Positions 1 to 9,647 of a stretch of DNA of 64,000 nt are shown here, piece by piece. The stretch's first letter is position 1. Each line of letters begins with the position of its first letter. A program made the translations under genes and the position numbers. The stretch spans positions 1,860,001 to 1,924,000 of the forward strand of contig DAJPFV010000001.1 of NCBI GenBank assembly GCA_025993015.1. Direction: 5' to 3'. Below the pieces are notes generated by a model, which did not search any database, was not told where the DNA came from, and saw only the letters and a program-made list of their open reading frames with translations. The stretch comes from Coriobacteriaceae bacterium. GTDB taxonomy: Bacteria > Actinomycetota > Coriobacteriia > Coriobacteriales > Coriobacteriaceae.

Positions 1-2
1 TG

Positions 3-821
3 TCCAAAACCGAGTATGCGCTGGCGGCGCCGGCGCTTTGCGGCGGCTACCAGGGCGACTTTGCGCCCTTTGGCGATGTGTACCTGTCGACGCTTGAGTT
101 TGTGGCACGTGTGCGCAACCGCACGTCTGCCGTGGTGCCCCAAGAGCTCGTGACGCTCAACGCGGTGGAGGATTGCATGGAGCGCGTGCTGGCGCAAGCG
201 CTCTCGACGATCGACGGTCCGGTCGATATGCTCGACCGCGCGGCACAGCTGCTCGGCGGGCTTGAGCCGGGTGAGGTCGATGGCGCGCTCGAGGCGCACG
301 TGGACCGCAATCGAGCTTTCGACGACATCCCGATGGCCGCTGGCAAGCCTGAGGCTTGCTCGCTGCTGCTGATGCTCGTTCGACAGGGTGAGGCTGCCCG
401 CCGCATGTTGCCGATGGCGCTGATCGTCTCGGCCCGTTCGTTTGCCGAGCGTGCCTGGCCGTATATGCTCGCGTGGTCCGACCTAGGGCTTAACGGCAAG
501 GAGCGTATGACGGTCGATTCGCTGGCGCGCGCCGAGGTGCGCCGTTTTGCTGACGAGGATACGAGCGAGCGCGTGCGAAACGAGATGATGGGCGTGCTGG
601 GCGAGCTACTGGGTATTTCGCCCGAGCAAATGGAGGAGCTGCGCTCCGAGGACGGTCAGCGTCGTTTGCACGAGGGAATGAAAAAGTTCGAGGGCGAGGT
701 TCAGGACGCCATCGATAAGATGATGGGCGGTCAGGGCGGCCCGCAAGGTGGGCCCCAGGGCACGCCGATGCCGCAACCGCCGATGGATCCCCGACAGTTC
801 CCATTCTTTAGCCAAAACTAA
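3..821 (+). CDS. Hypothetical protein, 5' end outside window
   Basis: The frame is open from the window edge to a TAA at 819-821, so the start lies upstream. A GTG at 78 is an in-frame possibility, but the coding sense before it argues for a longer protein. The visible part is mostly helical and soluble, with many Glu, Arg and Met residues. It ends in a low-complexity Gly/Pro/Gln tail (last 35 residues or so). I recognise no family or catalytic motif. It lies 137 bp upstream of ruvC on the same strand and may or may not share its transcript. Confidence 0.75.
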   Translation, partial: SKTEYALAAPALCGGYQGDFAPFGDVYLSTLEFVARVRNRTSAVVPQELVTLNAVEDCMERVLAQALSTIDGPVDMLDRAAQLLGGLEPGEVDGALEAHVDRNRAFDDIPMAAGKPEACSLLLMLVRQGEAARRMLPMALIVSARSFAERAWPYMLAWSDLGLNGKERMTVDSLARAEVRRFADEDTSERVRNEMMGVLGELLGISPEQMEELRSEDGQRRLHEGMKKFEGEVQDAIDKMMGGQGGPQGGPQGTPMPQPPMDPRQFPFFSQN

Positions 822-958
822 CTATGGGATGGGATTCGCTCCCAACCCCGATACTTCAACTAAGCACCTCAGCCCTGTTGTGTTATTCTAGAACAGACGT
901 TCGTGAATAGTGCGCGGGGCCTTGCCTTGTGCTTTGAAAAAGACGAGGGGAGGTTGGC

Positions 959-1480
959 TTGGTTATCTTGGGCATTGACCCCGGTTTGGCTCATACGGGT
1001 TGGGGGATTATCGAGGAGCGTCGTGGCGAGGTTCGCTGCCGTGCCTATGGCTGCATCGAGACCAGTGCCGGAAGTCCGCTCGCGGTGCGCCTGTCGCATA
1101 TCGCCCGCGACCTCAAGGGTGTCGTGGAGCGCTACCGCCCCGATACCGCTGCTATCGAGAGCATCTACTTTGGAGCTAACGTTCGCTCGGCCATCCCCAC
1201 GGCGCATGCCCGCGGCGCTGCGCTTGTGGCGCTGTCGGAGTGCGCGCTCGAGATCGGCGAATACACGCCCATGCAGATCAAGCAGGCCGTGGTGGGCACC
1301 GGTGCCGCAGATAAACGGCAGGTTGCCTACATGGTGCGCACGCTCACGCAGCTCGATCACGACCCGCACCCAGACCATGCCGCCGATGCCCTGGCCTGCG
1401 CCATCTGTCACGTTAACCTCAGCCGCACCCGGGCGCTTACCGGCGGCGAGTTCTATCAACAGAGAGGAACCGGATACTGA
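959..1480 (+). CDS. ruvC: Holliday junction endonuclease RuvC
   Basis: RuvC is the dimeric metal-dependent nuclease that cuts Holliday junctions during recombination repair, working with RuvAB. The protein (173 aa, usual family length) starts with the signature GIDPGLAHTG, holding the first catalytic Asp near residue 7. It has AIESIYFGANVRSA in the middle, where the catalytic Glu sits, and HPDHAADALA near the C-terminus with the final acidic residues. The start is TTG at 959, chosen because AGGGGAGG lies just upstream and because the family begins only a few residues before GIDPG. The stop overlaps the start of ruvA, so the two are translationally coupled. Confidence 0.96.
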   Translation: MVILGIDPGLAHTGWGIIEERRGEVRCRAYGCIETSAGSPLAVRLSHIARDLKGVVERYRPDTAAIESIYFGANVRSAIPTAHARGAALVALSECALEIGEYTPMQIKQAVVGTGAADKRQVAYMVRTLTQLDHDPHPDHAADALACAICHVNLSRTRALTGGEFYQQRGTGY

Positions 1481-2100
1481 TGATCTCCCAGCTCCATGGA
1501 ACGCTTGTCGAGGCTACGATGAGCTCGGCCGTCGTCGATGTATCGGGCGTAGGCTTTGAGCTTGGCATATCTGGCAGCACTGCTGCCACGTTGTCTGCTC
1601 CCGGCGGCGAGGTTCGCCTCTATACCCGCATGCAGGTGCGCGAAGACGCCATGACGCTCTTTGGCTTTGCCTCCAAGGACGAGCGTACGATGTTTGACCG
1701 GCTCGTGTCCGTCTCGGGCGTCGGTCCGCGCCTGGCGCTTGCCGTGCTCTCTACCTATACCGTGGGACAGTTGTATTCCCTGGTTATGGCCGAGGACGAC
1801 AAGGGCATGGCCAAGGTACCCGGTGTAGGCAAAAAGACCGCCCAGCGCCTGATCCTGGAACTCAAGAGCACCTTTGCCAAGGATAAGGGCTTTGTGCCGG
1901 TCGACGTGATTCCCGGCCAGGTTGCGATGCCTGTGCCCGCCGCCGCTCCCTCGGCGATCGATGACGCCCGTGCGGCGCTCCTCTCCATGGGCTTTAGCCC
2001 GCAGGAGACCGAGGTTGCCCTGAGCGGGTATGATGGGCAGGATATGCGTGTCGAGGATCTGCTCGGCGCGGCGCTTAAGCGACTCGGAATGGATGCGTGA
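1480..2100 (+). CDS. ruvA: Holliday junction branch migration protein RuvA
   Basis: RuvA binds the four-way junction as a tetramer and loads the RuvB motors. The 206-aa protein has the N-terminal OB-fold, the tandem helix-hairpin-helix region (VSGVGPRLALAVLS and VPGVGKKTAQRLILELK, about residues 70-125), a Pro/Ala-rich flexible linker and a C-terminal UBA-like domain (ALLSMGFSPQETEVAL) that contacts RuvB. The ATG overlaps the ruvC stop (ATGA), and its own stop overlaps the ruvB start, giving a tightly packed ruvCAB operon. Confidence 0.97.
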   Translation: MISQLHGTLVEATMSSAVVDVSGVGFELGISGSTAATLSAPGGEVRLYTRMQVREDAMTLFGFASKDERTMFDRLVSVSGVGPRLALAVLSTYTVGQLYSLVMAEDDKGMAKVPGVGKKTAQRLILELKSTFAKDKGFVPVDVIPGQVAMPVPAAAPSAIDDARAALLSMGFSPQETEVALSGYDGQDMRVEDLLGAALKRLGMDA

Positions 2101-3167
2101 TGTGGGAAGCCGATGACTCTCAGGACCTGTGGGCGACGCCCGGCAACTCGCCGGCGGCATCCATGGCGCACGGTGAGCGCATGGTGGGCTCGGAGTTAAC
2201 ACCCGAGGACCTCGATGTCGACCGTACCCTGCGTCCCCAGCGCCTGGACGACTACTGCGGTCAGGAGCATATCAAGCAGAGCCTTCGCGTGCTGATCGAG
2301 GCGGCGCAGGGCCGTGGCGAGACGCTCGACCACGTGATCTTCTCGGGCCCTCCGGGTCTGGGCAAGACCACGCTGGCCACCGTTATCGCCAACGAGCTGG
2401 GCGCTCAGATCAAGACCACGAGCGGCCCTGCCATCGCACGTACCGGTGACCTGGCGGCCATCCTTACCAACCTACAGCCGGGTGACGTGCTGTTTATCGA
2501 CGAGATCCACCGACTTAACCGTTCGGTCGAGGAGGTCCTCTATCCCGCGATGGAGGACTTTGCGCTCGATATCGTGATCGGTAAAGGTCCGGCCGCTCGT
2601 TCGATTCGCCTGGATATCCCTAAGTTTACGCTGGTGGCGGCAACGACCCGCTCGGGTATGCTGACCGGCCCGCTGCGCGACCGCTTTGGTATTTCGTATC
2701 GCCTGGATTACTACACCGTTGAGGAGCTCGCCCAGATCGTGACGCGCTCGGCGACCATCCTGGGCGTGACGATCGACCATCCCAGCGCGCTCGAGATCGG
2801 GTCGCGCTCGCGTGGCACGCCGCGCTTGGCCAACCGTCTGCTCAAGCGTGTGCGCGACTATGCGCAGGTGCGCGGCAACGGTCCTATTGAGCTTGATATT
2901 TGCCGTCAGGCGCTCGAGTTCTTCGAGATTGATGAGCTGGGCCTGGACTGGATGGACATTCGTATTTTGGAGACGCTTGCCAAGACGTTCTCCGGCCGTG
3001 CCGTGGGTCTGACGACCCTTGCCAGCGCGGTGGGCGAGGACCCGGGTACGCTCGAGGATGTTTATGAGCCCTATTTGCTGCAACGCGGGTTGATGATTCG
3101 TACGCCGCAGGGCCGTCAGGCAACCCTTCGCACCTTTGAGCACCTGGGGATTGAACCTACCGTTTAG
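2097..3167 (+). CDS. ruvB: Holliday junction DNA helicase RuvB
   Basis: RuvB is the AAA+ hexameric ATPase that drives branch migration. Of its 356 residues the first 35 or so are an acidic, poorly conserved extension. The AAA+ core follows: Walker A GPPGLGKTTLA, Walker B LFIDEIHRLN, sensor 1 AATTRSGML and arginine finger region GPLRDRFGI. A winged-helix C-terminal domain ends the protein (LGLDWMDIRILETL onward). GTG at 2097 is immediately followed by ATG at 2100; either could be used, and both overlap the ruvA stop. It is the last gene of the ruvCAB operon. Confidence 0.97.
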   Translation: MMWEADDSQDLWATPGNSPAASMAHGERMVGSELTPEDLDVDRTLRPQRLDDYCGQEHIKQSLRVLIEAAQGRGETLDHVIFSGPPGLGKTTLATVIANELGAQIKTTSGPAIARTGDLAAILTNLQPGDVLFIDEIHRLNRSVEEVLYPAMEDFALDIVIGKGPAARSIRLDIPKFTLVAATTRSGMLTGPLRDRFGISYRLDYYTVEELAQIVTRSATILGVTIDHPSALEIGSRSRGTPRLANRLLKRVRDYAQVRGNGPIELDICRQALEFFEIDELGLDWMDIRILETLAKTFSGRAVGLTTLASAVGEDPGTLEDVYEPYLLQRGLMIRTPQGRQATLRTFEHLGIEPTV

Positions 3168-3243
3168 GGCGCTTTGTTTTGGCGGGCTGTTGGGCTATCG
3201 CTGGGCATCGGGTAAACATATCGCCGTTCATCGGTTATGGGCG

Positions 3244-3271
3244 TTTTACTATTGCGCGCCCGTGCTATGCT
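3244..3271 (+). promoter_or_regulatory. Probable sigma-70-type promoter of fhs
   Basis: TTTTAC at 3244-3249 and TATGCT at 3266-3271 are separated by 16 bases and lie about 40 bp before the fhs ATG. The match is moderate and was judged by eye only. Confidence 0.4.
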
Positions 3272-3311
3272 GAATTGGTCTTTTTCTCATTCGGTAACGA
3301 AAGGACCGCCC

Positions 3312-4979
3312 ATGCCTACTGACATCGAAATCGCACGTTCTGTCACGCCGCTGCCTATTACCGAGGTGGCCAAGAACGCCGGCGTCGACGTTAAGCACCT
3401 TATTCCGTACGGCTTCGACAAGGCTAAGGTCGACTATTCACTGCTCAACGAGCCGACTGATCACCAGGCCAAGCTCGTTCTCGTGACCGCTATCAACCCA
3501 ACGCCTGCGGGCGAGGGCAAGACCACCACGACCATCGGTCTGGCCGATGGCCTGCGTCGCCGCGGCGTCAAGAGTGCCGTGGCCCTGCGCGAGCCTTCGC
3601 TCGGCCCTGTCTTTGGCGTTAAGGGCGGTGCTGCCGGTGGCGGCTGGGCTCAGGTGATCCCCATGGAGGATATCAACCTGCACTTTACCGGCGACTTCCA
3701 CGCTATCGGTGCTGCCAACAACCTGCTGGCCGCCATGCTTGATAACCACATCCAGCAGGGCAATCAGCTCGGTATTGACGTTAAGCGCATCACCTGGAAG
3801 CGCGTCGTCGACATGAACGACCGTCAGCTGCGCCATGTTATCGATGGCATTGGTGGTAAGGCCCAGGGCGTGCCGCGCGAGGACGGCTTCGACATCACCG
3901 TCGCCTCCGAGGTCATGGCAATCCTGTGCCTGTCTACGAGCATCAACGACCTCAAGGAACGCTTGGGTGAGATTGTCGTCGGCTATAGCTTTGCCGGCGA
4001 GCCCGTCCGTGCCCGCGACCTCAAGGCCCAGGGTGCCATGGCCGCGTTGCTTAAGGACGCGCTCAAGCCCAACCTGGTGCAAACGCTCGAGGGCACGCCC
4101 GCGTTTGTCCACGGCGGTCCCTTCGCCAACATTGCCCACGGCTGCAACTCTATCATGGCCACGCGTATGGCGATGCGCTTTGGCGATGTCGCTATTACCG
4201 AGGCCGGCTTCGGTGCCGATCTGGGTGCCGAGAAGTTCCTCGACATCAAGTGCCGCATGACGGGCGTTCGCCCCAGCGCTGTCGTGATCGTCGCGACCGC
4301 TCGTGCGCTGAAGTACAACGGTGGCGTCGCCAAGGCCGACCTCAACGAGGAGAATCTCGAGGCACTCAAGGCTGGCATGCCCAACCTGCTGCGTCACGTC
4401 GACAACATCCAGAACGTTTATGGTCTGCCCTGCGTGGTCGCCATCAACCGATTCCCGACGGACACCGAGGCCGAGCTTGCGCTCATCGAGTCCGAGTGCC
4501 AGAAGCTCGGCGTCAACGTTAAGCTATCAGAGGTCTGGGCCAAGGGCGGCGAGGGCGCGCTCGAGCTGGCCGATGAGGTTATGCGTCTGATTGAGCAGCC
4601 GAGTGAGCTCAAGTTTGCCTATGAGGACGGCGCCGATGTGGCCGACGCTCTCGAGGCCATTGCCACCAAGGTCTACCGCGCCGACGGCGTTGACTTTACG
4701 CCGGCCGCCAAGCGCCAGCTCGCCGAGCTGCGCGAGAACGGCTTTGGCAACCTGCCGGTGTGCGTCGCCAAGACGCAGTACAGCTTTAGCGACAACGCCA
4801 AGGCCCTGGGCGCTCCCGAGAACTTCCGCATCACCGTGCGTGAGCTCAAGGTTTCTGCCGGCGCCCACTTTGTGGTCGCGCTGACCGGCAGTGTTCTGAC
4901 CATGCCGGGTCTGCCCAAGGTGCCCGCGGCCGAAAACATCGACGTCGACAACGACGGCAACATCACCGGCCTGTTCTAA
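3312..4979 (+). CDS. fhs: Formate--tetrahydrofolate ligase
   Basis: Fhs makes 10-formyl-THF from formate, ATP and THF, the entry step of formate into one-carbon metabolism. The 555-aa protein matches the family length. It carries the P-loop-like ATP site TPAGEGKTTTTIGLADGL (about residues 58-75), the conserved EPSLGPVFGVKGGAAGGG segment, and FHAIGAANNLLAAMLDNH. The frame is open 25 codons further upstream, but ATG 3312 follows AAAGGA at the right distance and gives the standard N-terminus. It is a single gene with its own promoter and terminator. Its pathway partners fchA and folD lie 25 kb downstream. Confidence 0.97.
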   Translation: MPTDIEIARSVTPLPITEVAKNAGVDVKHLIPYGFDKAKVDYSLLNEPTDHQAKLVLVTAINPTPAGEGKTTTTIGLADGLRRRGVKSAVALREPSLGPVFGVKGGAAGGGWAQVIPMEDINLHFTGDFHAIGAANNLLAAMLDNHIQQGNQLGIDVKRITWKRVVDMNDRQLRHVIDGIGGKAQGVPREDGFDITVASEVMAILCLSTSINDLKERLGEIVVGYSFAGEPVRARDLKAQGAMAALLKDALKPNLVQTLEGTPAFVHGGPFANIAHGCNSIMATRMAMRFGDVAITEAGFGADLGAEKFLDIKCRMTGVRPSAVVIVATARALKYNGGVAKADLNEENLEALKAGMPNLLRHVDNIQNVYGLPCVVAINRFPTDTEAELALIESECQKLGVNVKLSEVWAKGGEGALELADEVMRLIEQPSELKFAYEDGADVADALEAIATKVYRADGVDFTPAAKRQLAELRENGFGNLPVCVAKTQYSFSDNAKALGAPENFRITVRELKVSAGAHFVVALTGSVLTMPGLPKVPAAENIDVDNDGNITGLF

Positions 4980-5004
4980 GCCTGCTGTCCATAGCTGCTA
5001 GCCC

Positions 5005-5040
5005 GCCCCGCCGCGCCCACAAGGCACGGCGGGGCTTTTT
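5005..5040 (+). terminator. Rho-independent terminator after fhs
   Basis: GCCCCGCCG (5005-5013) pairs with CGGCGGGGC (5027-5035), followed by five T. It lies 26 bp after the fhs stop. Confidence 0.9.
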
Positions 5041-5158
5041 GATCCTTAGGCCCGCGCATGTCTTGTAGATACCGACGGACTCTGCCCGTCATAGGCTTTT
5101 GCGCGGGTAGAATGCATGGATAGCTTGAGGCTCACGCGCGACGGAAAGGAATCGTTGC

Positions 5159-6148
5159 ATGGATCAGGACAAGACAACCGTGATGGGCGGCTACGGTTCC
5201 GCGCAGGTTGGCGATAGCGCCGATGCGACCCGCGTTGTTCCCAACCCCGGTTATACCGACCCCGCCGCGACGCAGCCTTCTGCCGAGCCCACCCGGGTTA
5301 TGGGCTATGGCGACACGGCGCAGGATTCTTACGCTGCATCTTCGCAAGGCCCCTATGGCAACGCAGCCCCGGATCCGTTTGATTACGCGCCGCAGGATTC
5401 TTATGCTGCCTCGACGCCGAATCCCTATGATGACCTGCCGCAGAATCCCATTCCGCAGCCTCAGCAGACGACGTATATGCCTCGCACGGCGCAGCCTCGC
5501 TACGAGTCGCGCGAGCCGTATCGCGAGTACCCCAAGTCGATTCCGCAATATGGCGAGGACGAGGAGAAGAAGCCGTCGCGTTCGTCGAGCGTGATCAAGA
5601 AGATCCTCATCGTGCTGGCAATCTTCTTTGCGCTGTCGGTTGTGTTTGCCATCGTGTCGGGCATGCTCAACAAGCGAGGGAGTTCAACGGCCGATACCAC
5701 TGCCGAGCAAACCGAGTCCGCCTCGTCTAGCACCGTCGATCTGAGTGATATCCCGGGGCAGTACTGGTCCAACGCCAAGAAGATCCTCAAGTCGCGCGGC
5801 GCCGATCTTTCGAATGCCGTGGTCCTGACTGATGATGGCTCAACGCCCGTCGTCGATGCCAACTGGGTCGTTACTTCTGCCTACTATAACGACAACGGCA
5901 ACCTCGAAATTCAACTCACGCACAAGAACAGCTCGGGCAACTCGTCCGACGGCCAAAGCGGTACCGACAGTTCGAGCTCCAATACGCTGGAGGACTTGAG
6001 CAACAAGGCACAGGAGTTGGGAGACAAGGCGCAAGAGCTGGGCGACACGGCACAAAACCTGGGCGATACCGCGCAGAACTTGGGCGGCATGGCGACGGAT
6101 GCCTGGAACGCCCTGCAAAACGGCATCTCGGGCGCGCAGGGAAACTAG
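5159..6148 (+). CDS. Single-pass membrane protein with PASTA-like extracellular domain
   Basis: No named family is certain. The first 130 residues are a soluble Pro/Tyr/Gln-rich region with loose repeats (QDSYAAS appears twice). One strong transmembrane helix follows (about residues 145-170). Outside it is a short domain (IPGQYWSNAKKILKSRGADL onward) whose shape resembles a PASTA repeat, then a Ser-rich linker and a heptad-like C-terminal run of AQELGD/AQNLGD repeats. The topology (cytoplasmic N-terminus, outside C-terminus) resembles accessory cell-wall proteins of actinobacteria, which is only an inference. ATG 5159 is preceded by GAAAGGA. Confidence 0.8.
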   Translation: MDQDKTTVMGGYGSAQVGDSADATRVVPNPGYTDPAATQPSAEPTRVMGYGDTAQDSYAASSQGPYGNAAPDPFDYAPQDSYAASTPNPYDDLPQNPIPQPQQTTYMPRTAQPRYESREPYREYPKSIPQYGEDEEKKPSRSSSVIKKILIVLAIFFALSVVFAIVSGMLNKRGSSTADTTAEQTESASSSTVDLSDIPGQYWSNAKKILKSRGADLSNAVVLTDDGSTPVVDANWVVTSAYYNDNGNLEIQLTHKNSSGNSSDGQSGTDSSSSNTLEDLSNKAQELGDKAQELGDTAQNLGDTAQNLGGMATDAWNALQNGISGAQGN

Positions 6149-6166
6149 CGGACGAGCGGAGCGGGG

Positions 6167-7348
6167 CTACAGCTGCTCGGCCGGACGCTCGGGCGAGCTA
6201 AAGCCCGAATCAAACGTGACGACGCATGAGACGTCGGGCCGGCGCTCGTGCACGATGCGCGTGACGAGCTCCAGCAGCTCCTCGTCGGATATGTCAAAGC
6301 CGTCGGGACGCACCAGGTCAAACGAAACGAACCCGTCGTGCTCGTGCAGGTCGTGGATGGAGAGCGCGGGATCGATCTGCATGACGCCGCGCTTGACCCA
6401 GCCGCGCAGGTCGTCGCCAGTGGTGGCGATGGGGTCGCAGTGCAGCGTGATATCGATGCCCATCTGGCGCTTGATGTCGTGCTCGATGGTGTCCAGAATC
6501 TCGTGGTGCTCAAATGCGTCGCCCTCGCCGGGCATCTCCACGTGGGCGCTGGCAAACTGACGACCGGGGCCGTAGTCGTGCACCATGAGGTCGTGCGTAC
6601 CCAAGACCTGCGGATAGGACATGATCTTGTCGCGGATTGCCTGGACGAGCTTGGGGTCGGGCGCTTGCCCCAGCAACGGGCTGATGGCGTCACGCACTAG
6701 GCCCATGCCGCTGATGCAGATAAAGATGCCCACACCCAGGCCTGCCCAGCCATCGAGGTCAAAGCCGGTCGTCTGCGAAATAAACGCCGCCACCAAGACC
6801 GAGCCCGAGGTGATGACGTCGTTTTTGGAGTCCTGTGCCGTGGCGATGAGCGTCTCCGAGTCGATGCGATCGCCCAGCGTGCGGTTGAACGCTGCCATCC
6901 AGAGCTTAACGAGCATGGACAGAACAAGGGCGGCCATGGAGAGCGCCGAATACACGGTGGGGGAAGGCTTGATGATCTTAGTGACCGACTCGAGGATCAG
7001 ATTGATGCCGACGGCGCAAACCAGGACGGCGACGAACAGGCCGGCTAGGTACTCATAGCGACCGTGGCCATAGGGGTGGCCTTCGTCTGCCGGGCGGCTG
7101 GCAAGGCGGAACCCGAGCAGGCTCACGATGTTGCTCGAGGCATCGGAGAGGTTGTTGAAAGCGTCGGCGATGAGGGAGACGGAGCCGGCGAGCAGGCCCG
7201 CGATGCCCTTGGCCAGGCACAGTGTGATGTTGAGGCCAATGCAGATGAGGCTTGCGGCAAAACCCGCATTGGTGCGGCAGGAGGTATCGACCGGCTCGCT
7301 TTCGCTGCCGGGAACAAGCGTATGTACCAGCTGATTTACAAATAGCAT
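6167..7348 (-). CDS. Cation diffusion facilitator (CDF) metal transporter
   Basis: CDF proteins export divalent metals such as Zn or Mn in exchange for protons. The 393-aa protein has about six membrane helices. The metal-site motif of the second helix appears as LIADAFNNLSDASSN, followed by the loop HPYGHGRYEYLAGL. A cytoplasmic C-terminal domain follows (LVHDYGPGRQFASAHVEMPG onward). It is longer than typical members because of an extra C-terminal 80 residues or so. ATG 7348 was chosen over the frame opening at 7402 because AGGAG lies just upstream of it. It converges on the PASTA-like gene with only 18 bp between stops and is divergent from the zinc-ribbon gene. Confidence 0.92.
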   Translation of the reverse strand: MLFVNQLVHTLVPGSESEPVDTSCRTNAGFAASLICIGLNITLCLAKGIAGLLAGSVSLIADAFNNLSDASSNIVSLLGFRLASRPADEGHPYGHGRYEYLAGLFVAVLVCAVGINLILESVTKIIKPSPTVYSALSMAALVLSMLVKLWMAAFNRTLGDRIDSETLIATAQDSKNDVITSGSVLVAAFISQTTGFDLDGWAGLGVGIFICISGMGLVRDAISPLLGQAPDPKLVQAIRDKIMSYPQVLGTHDLMVHDYGPGRQFASAHVEMPGEGDAFEHHEILDTIEHDIKRQMGIDITLHCDPIATTGDDLRGWVKRGVMQIDPALSIHDLHEHDGFVSFDLVRPDGFDISDEELLELVTRIVHERRPDVSCVVTFDSGFSSPERPAEQL

Positions 7349-7565
7349 GGCGTATCTCCTCGCATTCTTATTAAGGGGATAGTGTAGCTCGCACAGACGC
7401 AACGTGTACCGATGCTCAGAAAATGCAGCAATGGTCTGCCGGCGCTAACGAGTGCGCCTTCCCGTCCGACCAGGTGCTCCATTTTGGGCCACATGGGTAT
7501 GGGCATGTGCCTGCCTGCCCGACATACTTAATGTCGACAGCCCCTGTGCAAAGGAGGACGTATCC

Positions 7566-8903
7566 ATGGACGAGATGTTTGCCATTAAATGCCAAAACTG
7601 CGGCGGCCCTATGTACTCGCACCAGGCTAAACGCAGCTTTGAGTGCGCCTATTGCGGCACGGTCGTTTCGTGGCAGGCTGATGCGGGGGAGCCCAAGAGC
7701 GTCCTGGGTATCCGTCATACGCCGCTGACGGTGGTTGACGGGCTGCTCAAGCTCACGCACGTCTCGCAGCTTGAGCGCCCGGTAGACCCGGACTGGTATT
7801 TCTTTAATTCGCACTGGCGCAATCAGTCGGTTCTGGAGCATCTGCTGTGGGAGGACCGTGGCACGGCGCAAGAGTTCCAAGATGCCACGCACGTGAGCAT
7901 CCCGTGCCCCTTCTGCGGTGCATCCTTTGAGGGGTCATCGACTCAGCGCGTGTTTGAGTGCCCGTCATGCGGCAATAAGATCGGCGTTGCCGACCTGCTC
8001 AAGCCCGGTACCTTTAGCAAGCGCCTGACCATGGGCGTTGGTGCGGAGTATGTACCCGAGCAGGGTATTCCCTGTGAAATTTCGCCGCAGCAGGCGCGTG
8101 CCAACGCGCTGCAGCTGGTGTGCCAGTATCCCGATGCCTTTGCCGGGCACGATGTAGAGGACGCGATCCAAAACGACATGATGCTCTTCTATTTCCCCAT
8201 GGCGTTGGCGGACCTGCGCATGATGGCGTCCTTCCCGGGCAAGGGGCTGAGCAAGGAGACCCTGGTGTACTACGAGGTGCTCGACTGGGCATATCCCAGG
8301 GCAAACTACCTGGACGTTCGCCTTATGGGCATTTTGGAGCCGTGGGACTTTGGCAAGGTGGGACCGTTCGATCCCGCTATGCAGGAAGGCGACTTCCGCG
8401 TCGTTTCCGTCGATGCGTCTACCAAGGACCAGGTGGTCATTGATAGACTGGCGCTCGATATTGCCGGCAACGATGCCGAGGCGGTGCTGGGGCTCAATAA
8501 AAAGAGCATCCGCGCCTGGGCGCGCAAGGCTCGCAAGCACAAGGACGGTCTGGTGATGGTGCCGGTCTACTTTGTCGATCGCCCGGCGTCGGATAGCCGC
8601 GACGGCGAGCAGGTGCGCATCGCCGTAAACGGCCAGACGGGTCGCGCGGCCGCGGTGGTGTTTAGCGACAAGCGCGAGACACATGTGGTGGCACCGCTCA
8701 ATCCCAACGTGTTGCTGTCGAGTGAAAGCACCGTGCGCGCCACGCCCATCGAGGTCAAATACGTTAAATCGCCGTTCCTGTACCAGATCGTACGCCGCGG
8801 AGGCGGCGAGCAACCGCGTCAGGTGGCAGCGGCGGCCGAGGGTTCCTACCGAGAGGGGAAGCCCAAACGCAAGGGATTGTTTGGCGCGATATTTGGTAAG
8901 TAG
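7566..8903 (+). CDS. Zinc-ribbon protein of unknown function
   Basis: This is a 445-aa soluble protein with two CxxC pairs near the N-terminus (CQNCGG and CAYCG, a treble-clef or zinc-ribbon) and a second set around residue 115-135 (CPFCGA and CPSCG). The remainder is not recognised. Proteins of this shape are often annotated as TFIIB-type zinc-ribbon-containing, which describes the fold only. ATG 7566 was chosen over the longer frame because AAAGGAGG lies 10 bp upstream. The C-terminus is Lys/Arg-rich. Confidence 0.8.
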   Translation: MDEMFAIKCQNCGGPMYSHQAKRSFECAYCGTVVSWQADAGEPKSVLGIRHTPLTVVDGLLKLTHVSQLERPVDPDWYFFNSHWRNQSVLEHLLWEDRGTAQEFQDATHVSIPCPFCGASFEGSSTQRVFECPSCGNKIGVADLLKPGTFSKRLTMGVGAEYVPEQGIPCEISPQQARANALQLVCQYPDAFAGHDVEDAIQNDMMLFYFPMALADLRMMASFPGKGLSKETLVYYEVLDWAYPRANYLDVRLMGILEPWDFGKVGPFDPAMQEGDFRVVSVDASTKDQVVIDRLALDIAGNDAEAVLGLNKKSIRAWARKARKHKDGLVMVPVYFVDRPASDSRDGEQVRIAVNGQTGRAAAVVFSDKRETHVVAPLNPNVLLSSESTVRATPIEVKYVKSPFLYQIVRRGGGEQPRQVAAAAEGSYREGKPKRKGLFGAIFGK

Positions 8904-8945
8904 GGGAGTGGCGCTGGTTGGCGCTGTAGCGTGATGGCCGGGGAT

Positions 8946-8984
8946 ACGGGGCAGTTCGCAGGAGCGCGAGCTGCCCCGTTTTTT
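8946..8984 (+). terminator. Rho-independent terminator after zinc-ribbon gene
   Basis: ACGGGGCAG (8946-8954) pairs with CTGCCCCGT (8971-8979), followed by six T. It separates the core genome from the AT-richer hsd locus and argues that reading frames starting before it (8931) are not real gene starts. Confidence 0.9.
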
Positions 8985-9024
8985 GTATTGCGGGGATATG
9001 ACATCCGAATGGTCGTAGGGTTTC

Positions 9025-9046
9025 AGCTAAATGGCTATTTACTTGA
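9025..9046 (+). repeat. hsdS inversion site 1
   Basis: AGCTAAATGGCTATTTA followed by CTTGA: arms TAAAT and ATTTA around an asymmetric GGCT centre. The 22 bases recur with one possible end mismatch as the reverse complement at 11740-11761. It sits at the central conserved segment (LNGYLL) of the silent cassette. Confidence 0.85.
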
Positions 9047-9628
9047 TTTGGCAACAGCGCAATTTGAGGCTGCGCTGAAAGAGCGTGCGTCCAATGTGAG
9101 GCTCGGAGATATCATCGGGCTCGAAGATTCAAAGAGAGTTCCTCTAAATAGCAGGGATCGCGAGAGTCGAAAAGGGCCTTATCCATATTACGGGGCAACG
9201 TCAATCATGGATTATGTCGACGATTACCTTTTCGATGGGGTGCGGGTGTTGCTTGGTGAAGACGGCTCAGTCATCGATTCTGAGGGGAAGCCCGTTCTTC
9301 AGTACGTCTGGGGAAGATATTGGGTCAACAACCATGCCCATATTCTGAAAGCTGCTGGCGCGTATCCTCTAGAAGCTATATATGTCGCGTTGAGGCGCAC
9401 CTCGATCGGCCATATTGTTACCGGTGCAGTCCAAATGAAGATAAGCCAGCGTAATTTAAAAAAACTCGAGGTATCTATGCCGGATCCGGGGTCGCTCGAC
9501 TACCTACAGCCCCTTTTCGCTGCATACCGTAATCTGTGTGAAGAAAGTCGCCACCTTGTAACTCTTCGCGACACCCTTCTCCCCAAGCTCATGACGGGCG
9601 AGATCGATGTCTCAGGGCTCAACCTCAA

Positions 9629-9647
9629 GCAGCTAAATAGCCATTTA
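9629..9647 (-). repeat. hsdS inversion site 2
   Basis: The 19 bases match the reverse complement of 11106-11124 exactly (core TAAATAGCCATTTA). It encodes LNSHL at the end of the silent cassette and lies in opposite orientation to site 3. Confidence 0.85.
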